Source: Betaproteobacteria bacterium | Lineage (GTDB): Bacteria; Pseudomonadota; Gammaproteobacteria; Burkholderiales; SG8-41 | Reading direction: 5' to 3' | DNA: 41,893 bases | Assembly: GCA_028291945.1 (NCBI GenBank) | Contig: JAQGNH010000386.1 | Coordinates: 1-41,893 of the forward strand | In this document: piece after piece, positions 27,222-36,479 of the stretch | Position numbering within the stretch: the stretch's first letter is position 1 | Layout of the letters: every line of letters begins with the position of its first letter | Translations under genes and position numbers: made by a program | Notes under the pieces: generated by a model | Databases searched by the model: none | The model's input: only the letters and a program-made list of their open reading frames with translations | Told to the model about the DNA's origin: nothing

Positions 27222-27896
27222 ATGACTATTGCGCATTGGCCCGTGGACGACCGGCCGCGGGAGAAGCTCATCTGCAAAGGTCCGGAGGCGCTTTCAGACG
27301 CCGAGCTCGTCGCAATCCTGTTCCGCACCGGCATCAGAGGGCGGAGCGCTGTCGATCTCGCGCGCGATGCGCTGGCTGAATGCGGTTCGCTTTCTGGTTT
27401 GCTGAGTGCCGAGCGTGACGTCTTCAATGTGATACCCGGCCTCGGCGATGCCAAGTATGCACAGTTGCCGGCCGTGCTCGAGATGAGCCGGCGGGCGTTG
27501 CGGGAAACCTTGGATCGCGGGGCTGCGCTGAGCTCACCGCACGCCGTGCGCGACTATCTGCGGCTCAAGCTGCAGGGCCGTGCGCACGAGGTCTTTGTAG
27601 CCGTCTTTCTTGACGCTCAGAATCGCGTGCTGGCGGTCGAAGAGCTTTTCCGCGGCACGCTGACCCAGACCAGCGTCTTTCCGCGCGAGATCGTCAAGCG
27701 CGCGCTGCATTTCAACGCGGCGGCAATCATTTTCGCGCATAACCATCCGTCGGGAGTCGCGGAGCCGAGCCGGGCCGATGAGGCGTTGACGCAGACGCTG
27801 AAGCACACGCTCGCTCTCGTTGACGTCAAAGTGCTCGATCATTTTGTCGTAGGAGGCGATGCAGCCATGTCTTTTGCCGAGCGGGGGTTGCTGTAA
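27222..27896 (+). CDS. radC: RadC-family JAB domain protein
   Basis: The 224-residue protein has an N-terminal helix-hairpin-helix-like UPF0758 segment ([27 protein letters not shown]) and a C-terminal JAB/MPN metalloprotease-like domain with FAHNHPSG and DHFVVGG. The metal ligands of the JAMM motif (HxH...D) are present. It is named for DNA repair, although direct evidence for that function is poor. ATG 27222 has a long purine-rich Shine-Dalgarno (AGGGGAGGGG). The rpmB promoter follows after the stop. Confidence 0.93.
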   Translation: MTIAHWPVDDRPREKLICKGPEALSDAELVAILFRTGIRGRSAVDLARDALAECGSLSGLLSAERDVFNVIPGLGDAKYAQLPAVLEMSRRALRETLDRGAALSSPHAVRDYLRLKLQGRAHEVFVAVFLDAQNRVLAVEELFRGTLTQTSVFPREIVKRALHFNAAAIIFAHNHPSGVAEPSRADEALTQTLKHTLALVDVKVLDHFVVGGDAAMSFAERGLL

Positions 27897-27939
27897 GGGC
27901 TATAAGCGGACAGGGTGAGCGGCGGCCCGCACAGGCAGG

Positions 27940-27968
27940 TTGAGCTGGGGACGAAACCCCTGTAAAAT
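27940..27968 (+). promoter_or_regulatory. Sigma-70 promoter for rpmB-rpmG
   Basis: TTGAGC (27940-27945) and TAAAAT (27963-27968) are separated by exactly 17 bases. The -10 element lies about 31 bases before the rpmB ATG at 28000. Confidence 0.7.
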
Positions 27969-27999
27969 CCGCAGCTTTTCGGCATTCTGGAGCAGCGTC

Positions 28000-28236
28000 A
28001 TGGCACGCGTATGTCAAGTCACCGGCAAGAAGCCCATGCGGGGTAACAACGTTTCCCACGCGAACAATAAGACGCTTCGGCGTTTCCTGCCCAATCTACA
28101 TTACCGCCGTTTCTGGGTCGAAAGCGAAAACCGCTGGGTCAGCCTGCGCGTGTCCACTGCGGGCCTGCGCACAATCGACAAGAAAGGTATCGACGTCGTG
28201 CTCGCCGAGTTGCGCAGCCGCGGCGAGCTTGCATAA
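28000..28236 (+). CDS. rpmB: 50S ribosomal protein L28
   Basis: The 78-residue product has the L28 start [20 protein letters not shown], then [20 protein letters not shown] and the closing [16 protein letters not shown] 28000 is preceded by TGGAG at a normal distance; the frame extends upstream only through the promoter. It is followed after 12 bases by rpmG, the conserved pair. Confidence 0.98.
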   Translation: MARVCQVTGKKPMRGNNVSHANNKTLRRFLPNLHYRRFWVESENRWVSLRVSTAGLRTIDKKGIDVVLAELRSRGELA

Positions 28237-28248
28237 GGAGCGCGTGAG

Positions 28249-28404
28249 ATGAGAGAGAAGATCAAGCTGGAATCGTCAGCAGGAACCGGCCATTTCTATA
28301 CGACCACGAAGAACAAGCGCACGAAGCCCGACAAGATCGAAATCAAGAAATTCGACCCCGTCGCGCGCAAGCACGTGATCTACAAAGAGACGAAGATAAA
28401 GTAA
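28249..28404 (+). CDS. rpmG: 50S ribosomal protein L33
   Basis: The 51-residue product reads [20 protein letters not shown], then [20 protein letters not shown] and ends KETKIK. This is the zinc-free form, without the CxxC pairs. AAGGAG (28235-28240), overlapping the rpmB stop, serves as ribosome-binding site. Confidence 0.98.
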   Translation: MREKIKLESSAGTGHFYTTTKNKRTKPDKIEIKKFDPVARKHVIYKETKIK

Positions 28405-28425
28405 ACCGGCAGTCGACTAGCCCCT

Positions 28426-28446
28426 CCCCCTCCCCAACGGAGGGGG
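28426..28446. repeat. GC hairpin downstream of rpmG
   Basis: CCCCCTCC (28426-28433) and GGAGGGGG (28439-28446) form an eight-pair stem around CCAAC. No U-tract follows, so it may stabilise the transcript 3' end rather than terminate it. Confidence 0.45.
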
Positions 28447-28505
28447 TAACCGCCGCGATTAGCACATGGCGGCTGATCATTCCGGCGACCGCATCCAAGA
28501 AAAAA

Positions 28506-28528
28506 GCCCGCTATCAGCGGGCTCTTTT
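28506..28528. terminator. Rho-independent terminator after rpmG
   Basis: GCCCGCT (28506-28512) pairs with AGCGGGC (28516-28522) around ATC, followed by TCTTTT and preceded by an A-tract. It likely also serves the convergent desaturase gene. Confidence 0.8.
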
Positions 28529-28553
28529 ATTCACGAACTTCTGAATTCTGACG

Positions 28554-29717
28554 TCAGGCGTAACAGCGCAACCTGCGTGAGAAAGTCTGCAGCGCTTCGA
28601 TGCCGCTCGCTTCAGCACGCCGGCACCAATCTTCGAGCTGGTGAACGAGTTGTTCTTTCGAAGCCGTAGAGCGTTGCCATAACGCGGCAAGCTCATCGCG
28701 CATCGTATAGACCGTGGCAAGCCTGGTGCTGGCTTTCAGGACGCGCTCGCGCTGCTCGCGTTCGATCTGCGGCAGAGTGCTGGTATCGATATGCAGCCAG
28801 CGCTTGAGAGCCCGCAGGTCAACACTCACGGCGCTTGCGCGCAGCGAACGCATTTCGTCCGCGCAGGTCGTGCGCAGCGATTTCGCGTACTTCGCCAGAA
28901 CTTCGTAGCGGTGCGTGACGACAGCTTGCAGTGTGGCCACGTCGCAATGCGTCTTGGCGCGGTCGAGCTTCAGGCGAGGCGCGATTTTCTTGACGTCCGC
29001 AAGCCCCAGCATTTGCAGGCACCGGATGTACATCCAGCCGATATCGAACTCGTACCAGCGATTCGAAAGCCGCGCCGAAGTGCCGTACGCGTGGTGATTG
29101 TTGTGCAGCTCCTCGCCGCCGATCAGAATGCCCCAGGGCACGATGTTCCTGCTCGCGTCGGCGGGCTGGAACGTGCGGTAACCCCAATAGTGGCCGATAC
29201 CGTTGATGACGCCCGCTGCCGTCAGTGGGATCCAGATCATCTGAACGGCCCATATCGTGATGCCTATGAAGCCAAACAGCACGAAATTCGTGACCAGCAT
29301 GAGCGAGATGCCGAGCACGGTAAAACGGCTGTAGAGCTTGCGCTCGATCCAATCGTCAGGGGTGCCGTGCCCATAGCGCTCGAGGGTTTCCTTGTTGACG
29401 GATTCCTTACGGTAAAGCTCGGCGCCTTCCCACATCACTTTGTTGATGCCATAGATCTGGGGGCTGTGGGGATCTTCAGTCGTTTCGCATTTCGCGTGAT
29501 GTTTGCGGTGTATTGCAGCCCATTCCTTTGTAACCATGCCCGTCGTGAGCCACAACCAAAAACGAAAGAAATGACTGGGAAGAGGGTGCAGTTCGAGGGC
29601 TCGATGCGCCTGATGGCGGTGCAGATAAATCGTAACGCCCGCGATGGTGACGTGCGTCATAACCAGCGCATAGACCACGTAACCCCACCACGGAAGATCG
29701 TAAACCCCTGTAAACAT
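28554..29717 (-). CDS. Acyl-CoA / fatty-acid desaturase
   Basis: The 387-residue integral membrane di-iron enzyme has the three histidine boxes of delta-9-type desaturases: HRHQAH (33-38), HRKHH (70-74) and HNNHH (205-209), between hydrophobic helices at about 10-32, 48-62, 133-152 and 155-175. It inserts a double bond into a saturated acyl chain. Residues about 245-387 form a polar, helical extension beyond the catalytic core (RYEVLAKYAKSLRTTCADEM); similar long C-termini occur in other proteobacterial desaturases. ATG 29717 has GAGGAG four to five bases upstream. It is convergent with rpmG and 123 bases from rsmB. Confidence 0.9.
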   Translation of the reverse strand: MFTGVYDLPWWGYVVYALVMTHVTIAGVTIYLHRHQAHRALELHPLPSHFFRFWLWLTTGMVTKEWAAIHRKHHAKCETTEDPHSPQIYGINKVMWEGAELYRKESVNKETLERYGHGTPDDWIERKLYSRFTVLGISLMLVTNFVLFGFIGITIWAVQMIWIPLTAAGVINGIGHYWGYRTFQPADASRNIVPWGILIGGEELHNNHHAYGTSARLSNRWYEFDIGWMYIRCLQMLGLADVKKIAPRLKLDRAKTHCDVATLQAVVTHRYEVLAKYAKSLRTTCADEMRSLRASAVSVDLRALKRWLHIDTSTLPQIEREQRERVLKASTRLATVYTMRDELAALWQRSTASKEQLVHQLEDWCRRAEASGIEALQTFSRRLRCYA

Positions 29718-29840
29718 GAGACTCCTCGAAGATTAAATGCCCTCTTATGACGGCTGGAGTCTACCTAAGTTCAACCATGCCGGCAAAGCATTCCGGTACG
29801 TCCCAAACGTTGATTCCATGCCACTGAAGTGATGAGCAAT

Positions 29841-31127
29841 TTACCGGCCGGGAGCGCCTGGCGCCTGCCCCGCGCGGGACCGCTCGAAGGCGGCGCCAAA
29901 AAATCCGTCCGTTCCGTGCACGTGGGGCCACAGACGCATGCGCTGCGGTATGTTCGTTTCAATACCCTGCTGGCGCAGAATCTCTCCGCAATGGAGCGGC
30001 GCGAATTCCGGGTGGGCCTCAAGGAAGCGATCCACGATTTCTTCGTTCTCCTCGCGCAGCAGACTGCACGTTGCGTAAACCAGCCGCCCGCCTGCTTTCA
30101 CCAGAGTGGACGCTGCAGCAAGTATGCTCGTCTGCTTTTCACGCAGCTCTGCGACGCTATCTGGCGACTGCCGCCATTTCAAATCTGGATTGCGACGCAC
30201 TGTCCCGAGACCGCTGCAAGGCGCGTCGACGAGCACGCGATCGATCTTGCCTGCGAGGCGTTTGACCTTCGGATCGTGCTCGCTTCTGAGCAAGTGGGGG
30301 TGAAGGTTGGACAGACCTGAGCGCTTGAGCCGCGGCTTCAGTCGCGAGAGTCGCGCGGGCGAGACATCGAACGCGTATACACGGCCCTGGCTGTTCATCA
30401 TCGCGCCGAGCATCAGCGCCTTACCGCCAGCGCCCGCGCAGAAATCAACGACGAGATCGTTACGTCGCGGCGCCACCAGGTAACCTACCAGTTGGCTGCC
30501 TTCATCCTGCACTTCCACAGCGCCCTCCAGGAACATCGGTTCGCGGTTGAGCGCGGTCTTGTGCGAAATCCGCACGCCGATTGGCGAGTGCACCGTTTCC
30601 AGAGCTTCTATGTTTCTTTCCGCAAGCTGACGAAGCACCCGCGGGCGATCGCTTTGCAATGTATTGACCCGCAGATCCAGTGGAGCAGGCTCCTGCAGTG
30701 CCCTGCCCAGTTCAACGATGTCCGCTATGGTCATGCTCGCAGCGAGGCGCTCGTAAACCCAGTCCGGTAACTCGGTGCGCACTGCGACCGGCAACTCGTC
30801 GAGCGAGATCGCTTTGAACTGAGCCACAGTCGCCGCCTCTGCGGCTTTTAGCGCTGAGCTCACGTCCGCCACGTTGAAGCCTGAGAAACGCGCAATCCAG
30901 CCGAGCAGCAGCCGACGGGCATTGCCGTTCTCGGTGACGTGCTCCAACACCCGCTTGTGCCGCAGCACGCCGAATACGGCCTCGGCGATGAAGGCTCGGT
31001 CTCTTTGCCCCAGCGCATGATGTTGCCTGAAGTACTGGCTGAGGACCGCGTCAGCGGGCTGTTCGAACTTCAGCGCGATCCCAAGTGCGTGCGTAGCGGC
31101 GTCGAGAAGTTTGTGATGTATGTTCAA
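29841..31127 (-). CDS. rsmB: 16S rRNA m5C methyltransferase RsmB
   Basis: The 428-residue protein has an N-terminal NusB-like helical region (about 1-135), then the SAM-dependent RsmB/RsmF domain: LDLRVNTL, VQDEGSQLVG, VVDFCAGAGGKALMLGAMM, and the two active-site cysteines in DAPCSGLGTVRRNPDLKW (C304) and YATCSLLREENE (C354). It methylates C967 of 16S rRNA in E. coli. The start at 31127 is a TTG with no clear Shine-Dalgarno, so the exact N-terminus is uncertain. It lies downstream of the DUF3108 pair and purN on the same strand. Confidence 0.93.
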   Translation of the reverse strand: MNIHHKLLDAATHALGIALKFEQPADAVLSQYFRQHHALGQRDRAFIAEAVFGVLRHKRVLEHVTENGNARRLLLGWIARFSGFNVADVSSALKAAEAATVAQFKAISLDELPVAVRTELPDWVYERLAASMTIADIVELGRALQEPAPLDLRVNTLQSDRPRVLRQLAERNIEALETVHSPIGVRISHKTALNREPMFLEGAVEVQDEGSQLVGYLVAPRRNDLVVDFCAGAGGKALMLGAMMNSQGRVYAFDVSPARLSRLKPRLKRSGLSNLHPHLLRSEHDPKVKRLAGKIDRVLVDAPCSGLGTVRRNPDLKWRQSPDSVAELREKQTSILAAASTLVKAGGRLVYATCSLLREENEEIVDRFLEAHPEFAPLHCGEILRQQGIETNIPQRMRLWPHVHGTDGFFGAAFERSRAGQAPGAPGR

Positions 31128-31228
31128 GAGTGGGTGCTTTAAAGCTGCTGAGCGAAAAAGAAAAGCAAGCCGCGCAGTGCCGCGGACATATAACGAGTGG
31201 TTGTGGCTGAGTCGAGAACGCAGCGAAT

Positions 31229-32293
31229 CTATTCTTCGGACAATCTGATCTCGGTGACAATCTGTTCGCCCTGAGGCTCACCGTCGCGGTTGAAGAATCG
31301 AATGCGCACAGGCAGGTAACGATATTCCGTCGCAAACCATAGCTCGAGACTTTCTTCGCCCGGTTTACGCACCTGCCTGACAGGCAACGCGCGCAGCGCG
31401 CCGAGCGGTGTTTCAATCGTTTCCTCCGGCAGTGAATCGAGTTCGTATATATCCATACCGCGTCCATTGGTCACGCTCCTTTGAAAGCGACCCATCGGCG
31501 GCGGATCCAGCGCGATCTGGTACATCAGACTCAAAATGTCCTGCGTGTCGGGCGGAAGTTTCTCGTTGCGCGGCGCGGCCGAACCGTCCAATGTCACAGT
31601 GGCGCCATTCCAGTCAAACACGGCGCGCGCTTGTTCAGTGCCGCGCCCGCGATTGCGGCTCATCAGAAATGTGTCCGGTCGCAGTCCCTGCCGCGTGAGC
31701 GAGCCGCGGCTGAGGTAGGTGCCATGTTGCGAGCGAATCAGATCGACGATGCCCGTGGTTTCCGACCGGCTGGCCAGTTGGTAGGCCGTGCCGTCCATTT
31801 CCCAGGTCTGCACCGTGCGTCCGACCGGAAACCGATCGCGTCCATAAACGAGGTTGTAAGTGATGCGTCCTTTGCGGGGGAGGGTGCGCGGGAGTGGGGG
31901 TTCAGGAACTAACGTCGAAGATGGAGCTGTGGCCACGACGACGGGCTCCGTGGGAGCAACTGGCGCTGACGCTTCGTCGACCTGGGGTTCGTCAATGTTC
32001 GGGATGTCGTTCGGTTCGGGATCTACAGGGAGCGCGACAGGCGAAGGGGCGTCTATCGTTGCGAGACGGGGTCCTTGCGCACGTCTCGCCCGAGCCGGTC
32101 GGGGTTTGTCAACGGGTGCTGCGGCTAACGCGCGCGCTTGAGGCGGGAGGCTGACGATTTGGACAGCAAGCGGCGGCAGCTCTGACGTTTGTTCGGGCAG
32201 TTCGATGCGCCCGAAAATGACCACGGCGGCGTGAACAACGCTCGAGAGGGCTGCGGCGAGGGCGAGCCGCCGCAAGATGCGCGCATCAATCAC
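31229..32293 (-). CDS. DUF3108 protein with N-terminal anchor and Pro-rich linker
   Basis: The 354-residue protein begins with a hydrophobic anchor (LALAAALSSVVHAAVVIF), then a Pro/Ala/Glu-rich region of about 100 residues suited to spanning the periplasm, as in TonB-like proteins. The C-terminal 215 residues are a DUF3108 domain (YNLVYGRDRFPVGRTVQTWE, DILSLMYQIALDPP, LPVRIRFFNRDGE). The function is unknown. GTG 32293 overlaps the stop of the preceding DUF3108 gene by eight bases, indicating coupling. Confidence 0.82.
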   Translation of the reverse strand: MIDARILRRLALAAALSSVVHAAVVIFGRIELPEQTSELPPLAVQIVSLPPQARALAAAPVDKPRPARARRAQGPRLATIDAPSPVALPVDPEPNDIPNIDEPQVDEASAPVAPTEPVVVATAPSSTLVPEPPLPRTLPRKGRITYNLVYGRDRFPVGRTVQTWEMDGTAYQLASRSETTGIVDLIRSQHGTYLSRGSLTRQGLRPDTFLMSRNRGRGTEQARAVFDWNGATVTLDGSAAPRNEKLPPDTQDILSLMYQIALDPPPMGRFQRSVTNGRGMDIYELDSLPEETIETPLGALRALPVRQVRKPGEESLELWFATEYRYLPVRIRFFNRDGEPQGEQIVTEIRLSEE

Positions 32294-33005
32294 GGACCTC
32301 GAGACTTTGAATGATCTGCTCGAAGCGCACGCCGTCTCTCTCCACGATCGTCATTTTGACGGGGAAGTAGTGATGCTGGGGCGAAAGCCAGACCTCGTTG
32401 CCTGGATCTCCCGGATCACGAATTTTTACCAGATGCACGGTCTTGAGTCGACCGATGCCTGTTTCGACTTCCACATCGCGCGTTACGCGGTAGCGGTAAC
32501 TATCGAGCTTGCGTCCGTTCGTCATCGGCACGTGTAGCTCCCGCGTCTTTTCCAAAGGAAGGTACATGAACTGATACATAACGGAGAGACGGTCCTGCGT
32601 CGCGGCCGGCAAGGATACTGATTCCGTCTTGCCGTCGTGCCTGAGCATGAGCTGCGCTTGATCCCAATCGAACTCCGCCGTAACTTCGGGTTCGTCCGTG
32701 GGCGTGCGCCGCGCTTCGAACTGCTTGGGAAGCAGCCCCTCCCGTGCAACCCGACCCACGCTCGAAAATCTCAGTGGCTGACGCTGGATGAGCGCCGCCA
32801 GCCCCAGCGGCTTGGTGTCGCTTACGATGCGGTAGCGTCCCGCATTGGCTTCGAACTGTTCGTTGATAGTGCCAATCGACAGCCCGTTCATGAAAGCGTT
32901 GTAGCTTGCCTTGACGGTCTTTGGCGCACCGAGCGCGTGAGGCGCAATCAGTCCGATCAGGCAGGCGAGCACAACTCCAAATCCATGTCTAAGCGTGCGT
33001 TTCAT
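32286..33005 (-). CDS. Exported DUF3108 protein
   Basis: The 239-residue product has a signal peptide (VVLACLIGLIAPHALGA) followed directly by a DUF3108 domain: VKASYNAFMNGLSIGTINEQ, RLSVMYQFMYLPLEK, KLDSYRYRVTRD and HYFPVKMTIVERDG. It is a paralogue of the following gene, sharing the LSVMYQ/LSLMYQ and (F/L)PV(K/R)(M/I) segments, but without the anchor and Pro-rich linker. It probably resides in the periplasm. It lies 36 bases after purN. Confidence 0.82.
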   Translation of the reverse strand: MKRTLRHGFGVVLACLIGLIAPHALGAPKTVKASYNAFMNGLSIGTINEQFEANAGRYRIVSDTKPLGLAALIQRQPLRFSSVGRVAREGLLPKQFEARRTPTDEPEVTAEFDWDQAQLMLRHDGKTESVSLPAATQDRLSVMYQFMYLPLEKTRELHVPMTNGRKLDSYRYRVTRDVEVETGIGRLKTVHLVKIRDPGDPGNEVWLSPQHHYFPVKMTIVERDGVRFEQIIQSLEVRD

Positions 33006-33041
33006 TATGATAGAGACCGCGTGACAGGCAGCGCGTTCGCG

Positions 33042-33695
33042 CTATGTCTTGACCTCGATTGGGGGTGAGACGAGGGCACCGGCTGCCACCGGCGCACCGT
33101 CGATATGAACGGTGGCGTTCCCCGAAAGCGTAAGCCGTCCTTCGCAGAACCAGCGCACCGCCTGAGGGTAAATCACATGTTCCTCACGGAGGACGCGAGC
33201 CGCCAGGAGCTCTTCGCTGTCGTCGTCAAAAACCGGGACCGCGGCTTGACTCACGATCGGCCCGTGATCGAGTGCGGGGGTCACGAAGTGTACGGTGCAA
33301 CCGTGGATGCGCACGCCCGCTTCGAGCGCCCGGCGATGCGTGTGCAGACCCGGGAATGCAGGCAGCAGCGACGGATGTATATTCAACATGCGCCCGCTAT
33401 AGCGCCGGGCGAAAGGTTCCGTCAAAACTCGCATGAATCCTGCAAGCACGATCAGATCCGGCGTATGGCGATCGATTTCGGAGGCGAGCGCAGCATCGAA
33501 GGACGGGCGATCCGGATAGCGTCGGTGGTCGACCCCGGCCGTTGCGACGCCGTGAGCTCGTGCAGTTGCGAGTCCCGGCGCGTCGGGAACGTTGCTGATT
33601 ACCGCAGAGATCGTGGCAGGCAAACCGGATTCGAGCAGCGCCTGCATGTTGCTGCCCCTGCCGGAGATGAGTACAACTATGCGCGTCGTACGCAT
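33042..33695 (-). CDS. purN: Phosphoribosylglycinamide formyltransferase
   Basis: The 217-residue enzyme transfers a formyl group from 10-formyl-THF to GAR in purine synthesis. Motifs: VLISGRGSNMQALL, LAGFMRVL, MLNIHPSLLPAFPGLHTH with the catalytic Asn and His, and GCTVHFVTPALDHGPIVSQ with the catalytic Asp. The length is normal. It follows purM on the same strand after 103 bases. Confidence 0.97.
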   Translation of the reverse strand: MRTTRIVVLISGRGSNMQALLESGLPATISAVISNVPDAPGLATARAHGVATAGVDHRRYPDRPSFDAALASEIDRHTPDLIVLAGFMRVLTEPFARRYSGRMLNIHPSLLPAFPGLHTHRRALEAGVRIHGCTVHFVTPALDHGPIVSQAAVPVFDDDSEELLAARVLREEHVIYPQAVRWFCEGRLTLSGNATVHIDGAPVAAGALVSPPIEVKT

Positions 33696-33798
33696 GGGCG
33701 CATCATCGAGTCGAGGCTTTTCTGCCGCCCACCGGGCCGATTTGCGAGAGCGTAAGAGTACGCCGCACCATTAGGAGCTCAGGGCAATCGAAGCGCAG

Positions 33799-34845
33799 TC
33801 AACCGAAAACGGTCTGCGGCTCATCGCCTGTACGTTTCTTGATGACACCGATGCGCCATGCCGTCTCTCCACTACTGGCAAGCACATTCAGCGCGCGTTT
33901 GACATCGCTGTTGGCGACGACGATTACCATGCCGATGCCGCAATTGAAAACGCGGAACATTTCATGGTCGGTCACGTTGCCCGCTGTTTGCAGCCACTTG
34001 AAAAGTGGTGGCATCGTCCACGCGGCGCGGTCGATGCGCGCAGTGAGATTTTCTGTAAGCACGCGAGGAATGTTTTCCACGAGGCCCCCGCCCGTGATGT
34101 GGGCCATACCTTTGACCTGCGTCGATTGAAGAAGCTGCAGAACAGGTTTTACGTAGATGCGAGTGGGCGCGAGGATCAAATCCGCCAAGGTGTGCGACCC
34201 TAGACGCTCATCGAGGCTCGCACGGGTCGTGGCGAGGATCTTACGTATCAGCGAATACCCATTCGAATGCGCGCCGTCGCTGGCGAGACCCAGCAGAACA
34301 TCTCCCGGCTCGATCGTCGAGCCGTCCACGATGCGTGTTTTCTCCACGACTCCGACTGCGAACCCGGCAAGGTCGTACTCGCCAGGCGTGTACATTCCGG
34401 GCATCTCCGCGGTTTCGCCGCCGATCAGTGCGCACCCCGCCCGCTCGCAGCCCGTCGCGATGCCTTTCACCACTTCGCTGGCGGTGGCTACGTCGAGCTT
34501 TCCGCAAGCGTAATAGTCGAGGAAGTACAGCGGTTCGGCGCCCAGAGTCAGAATGTCATTGACGCTCATGGCGACGAGATCGATGCCGATCGTGTCGTGT
34601 CTCGCGAGCTCGAAAGCGAGTTTGAGCTTGGTGCCCACGCCGTCGGTGCCTGAGACGAGCACGGGCTCCCGATAGCCTTTCGGCAATTCGAACAATGCGC
34701 CGAAGCCGCCGATACCCGCCAGTACCCCGGGTCGCATCGTGCGCTTCGCGTAAGGCTTGATCCTTTCGACGAGCGCATCGCCGGCGTCGATATCGACGCC
34801 AGCGTCACGGTAAGTCAGAGACGGGGTAGAGGTCGGTTCAGTCAT
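33799..34845 (-). CDS. purM: Phosphoribosylformylglycinamidine cyclo-ligase
   Basis: The 348-residue AIR synthetase has [67 protein letters not shown] and [15 protein letters not shown], the complete ATP-grasp-unrelated PurM fold. ATG 34845 fits the family N-terminus; the frame extends to 34977 through apparently non-coding sequence. It is divergent from hda. Confidence 0.97.
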   Translation of the reverse strand: MTEPTSTPSLTYRDAGVDIDAGDALVERIKPYAKRTMRPGVLAGIGGFGALFELPKGYREPVLVSGTDGVGTKLKLAFELARHDTIGIDLVAMSVNDILTLGAEPLYFLDYYACGKLDVATASEVVKGIATGCERAGCALIGGETAEMPGMYTPGEYDLAGFAVGVVEKTRIVDGSTIEPGDVLLGLASDGAHSNGYSLIRKILATTRASLDERLGSHTLADLILAPTRIYVKPVLQLLQSTQVKGMAHITGGGLVENIPRVLTENLTARIDRAAWTMPPLFKWLQTAGNVTDHEMFRVFNCGIGMVIVVANSDVKRALNVLASSGETAWRIGVIKKRTGDEPQTVFG

Positions 34846-35137
34846 TCGGGGGAAGCACGGAGGGGCGACAGGCGCGCCAGCATATGCGAACGCAATAATC
34901 TTGGTGTGGAATGCTCGCACCGGACCGCGCTCACTCGCAACCCACGATTCTACCGTAAATGCAGATATTCCCGGCACCCAGCCTTGCCGCTGGGTTGTCT
35001 CGCGCTGGAGGTGGCGTGCTGCTGCGGCCCCGGGGCTTCGTGAGGGTAATCAAGTCGAGCCGCCGGACGTCGGCGAGCGGTGTGTACAATGCCGCCTCAT
35101 CGTGCTAGACCTGCAGTCGTAACCTGGCAGCATTTGC

Positions 35138-35818
35138 GTGAAACAGCTCGCGTTCGATTTTTCCGTCCTGCCCCCGCCGACACTCGACAACTTCGTTTCC
35201 GGGCGCAATGCCGAGCTTACGGTGCGGCTGCGGAGTCTCGATGCGCGGGGCGGCGATGAGCGCCTTCTATACCTATGGGGTCCGCCTGGGAGCGGACGTA
35301 CCCACCTCTTGCGCGCTGCGCTTGCACGGCTTGAAGCAGCGGGTTCTCATGTCATTTATATCGCGAGCACTCCCAAGACGACCTTGCCCGACGGCCTCTG
35401 CGAGATCGATGCAGTGGCCATCGACGATGTGGAACGGCTAAACGAGGAGGCACAGGTCGCTTTTTTCAATGTCTATAACGTATTTAGGGATGCGGGTAAG
35501 ACTCTGCTCGCTGCGGGCAATGTGGCGCCGATGCAGCTCCCCTTGCGGGCCGACGTGGTGACGCGGCTCGGCTGGGGTCTCGTGTACGAAGTGCATTGTC
35601 TGAGTGATCCGGAGAAGGCGCAGGCGCTCGCCGAGCATGCGGCAGTCCGAGGATTTGCGTTGCAGCCGGATTTGATTGAATACCTTTTGACGCACGTGCG
35701 CCGCGACATGCCTGCGCTGCTTGCGATGCTCGAGGCGCTGGATCGTTATTCGATGTCAGCCAAGCGTGCAGTCACGATGCCGCTGCTGCGCGAGCTGCTC
35801 TCGACGCTCAAGGAGTGA
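35138..35818 (+). CDS. hda: DnaA regulatory inactivator Hda
   Basis: The 226-residue AAA+ protein starts with QLAFDF (residues 3-8), the beta-clamp binding motif, followed by Walker A GPPGSGRTH, Walker B AVAIDDVE and the sensor region TRLGWGLVYEV. With the clamp, Hda stimulates DnaA-ATP hydrolysis after initiation. GTG 35138 is the start. The HAD gene begins five bases after its stop. Confidence 0.93.
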   Translation: MKQLAFDFSVLPPPTLDNFVSGRNAELTVRLRSLDARGGDERLLYLWGPPGSGRTHLLRAALARLEAAGSHVIYIASTPKTTLPDGLCEIDAVAIDDVERLNEEAQVAFFNVYNVFRDAGKTLLAAGNVAPMQLPLRADVVTRLGWGLVYEVHCLSDPEKAQALAEHAAVRGFALQPDLIEYLLTHVRRDMPALLAMLEALDRYSMSAKRAVTMPLLRELLSTLKE

Positions 35819-35822
35819 AGGT

Positions 35823-36479
35823 GTGAAGCTCGCCTTGTTCGATCTGGATAACACTCTGCTTGCGGGCGACAGTGATTTCGAGTGGGCGCAGTTTCTGATC
35901 GAACAGAACGTGCTCGATAGGGAAGTCTATGAAGCACGTAATCAACGCTTTTACGACCAGTACAGAGCGGGCACCCTCGATATAAACGAGTTCCTCGATT
36001 TTCAACTGAAACCGCTCGCGCGGCACCCGCGTGCGACCCTCGACGCCTGGCACCGCGAGTTCATGGCGCGAAAAATACTTCCGATCATACGGAACTCCGC
36101 GCGTGCGCTCGTCGAACGCCATCGCGCGGACTTGCGTGCAGTAATCACGGCGACGAACAGCTTCGTTACTGCGCCGATCGCTCGCGAGTTCGGCATCGAG
36201 CATCTGATCGCAACGGAGCCCGAGCAACGGGCCGGAGAGTTTACGGGGAAGGTGACCGATATCCCCTGCTTTCGGGAAGGGAAGGTGAAACGGCTCGAAT
36301 CATGGCTCGCGCATACCGGCCGCTCGCTCGCCTCGTTCGAGGAATCGTGGTTTTACAGTGACTCCCTGAACGACCTCCCCCTCCTAGGGCGAGTGAGCCA
36401 CCCGGTCGCAGTGGATCCTGACGAGACGCTGCGCGAGTACGCCGAGCATCACGGGTGGCCAGTGATAACACTTTCGTGA
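35823..36479 (+). CDS. HAD-superfamily IB phosphatase
   Basis: The 218-residue hydrolase starts at GTG 35823, just after the hda stop, with a GTGAAGG-type purine stretch upstream. Motif I is FDLDNTLLAGDSD (nucleophile and acid Asp), motif II is ITATNSF, and motif IV is WFYSDSLNDLPLL. It resembles SerB/CicA-type subfamily IB enzymes that dephosphorylate small metabolites; the substrate is unknown. In Betaproteobacteria this gene commonly sits between hda and pcnB. Its stop overlaps the proposed GTG start of the permease gene. Confidence 0.9.
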   Translation: MKLALFDLDNTLLAGDSDFEWAQFLIEQNVLDREVYEARNQRFYDQYRAGTLDINEFLDFQLKPLARHPRATLDAWHREFMARKILPIIRNSARALVERHRADLRAVITATNSFVTAPIAREFGIEHLIATEPEQRAGEFTGKVTDIPCFREGKVKRLESWLAHTGRSLASFEESWFYSDSLNDLPLLGRVSHPVAVDPDETLREYAEHHGWPVITLS

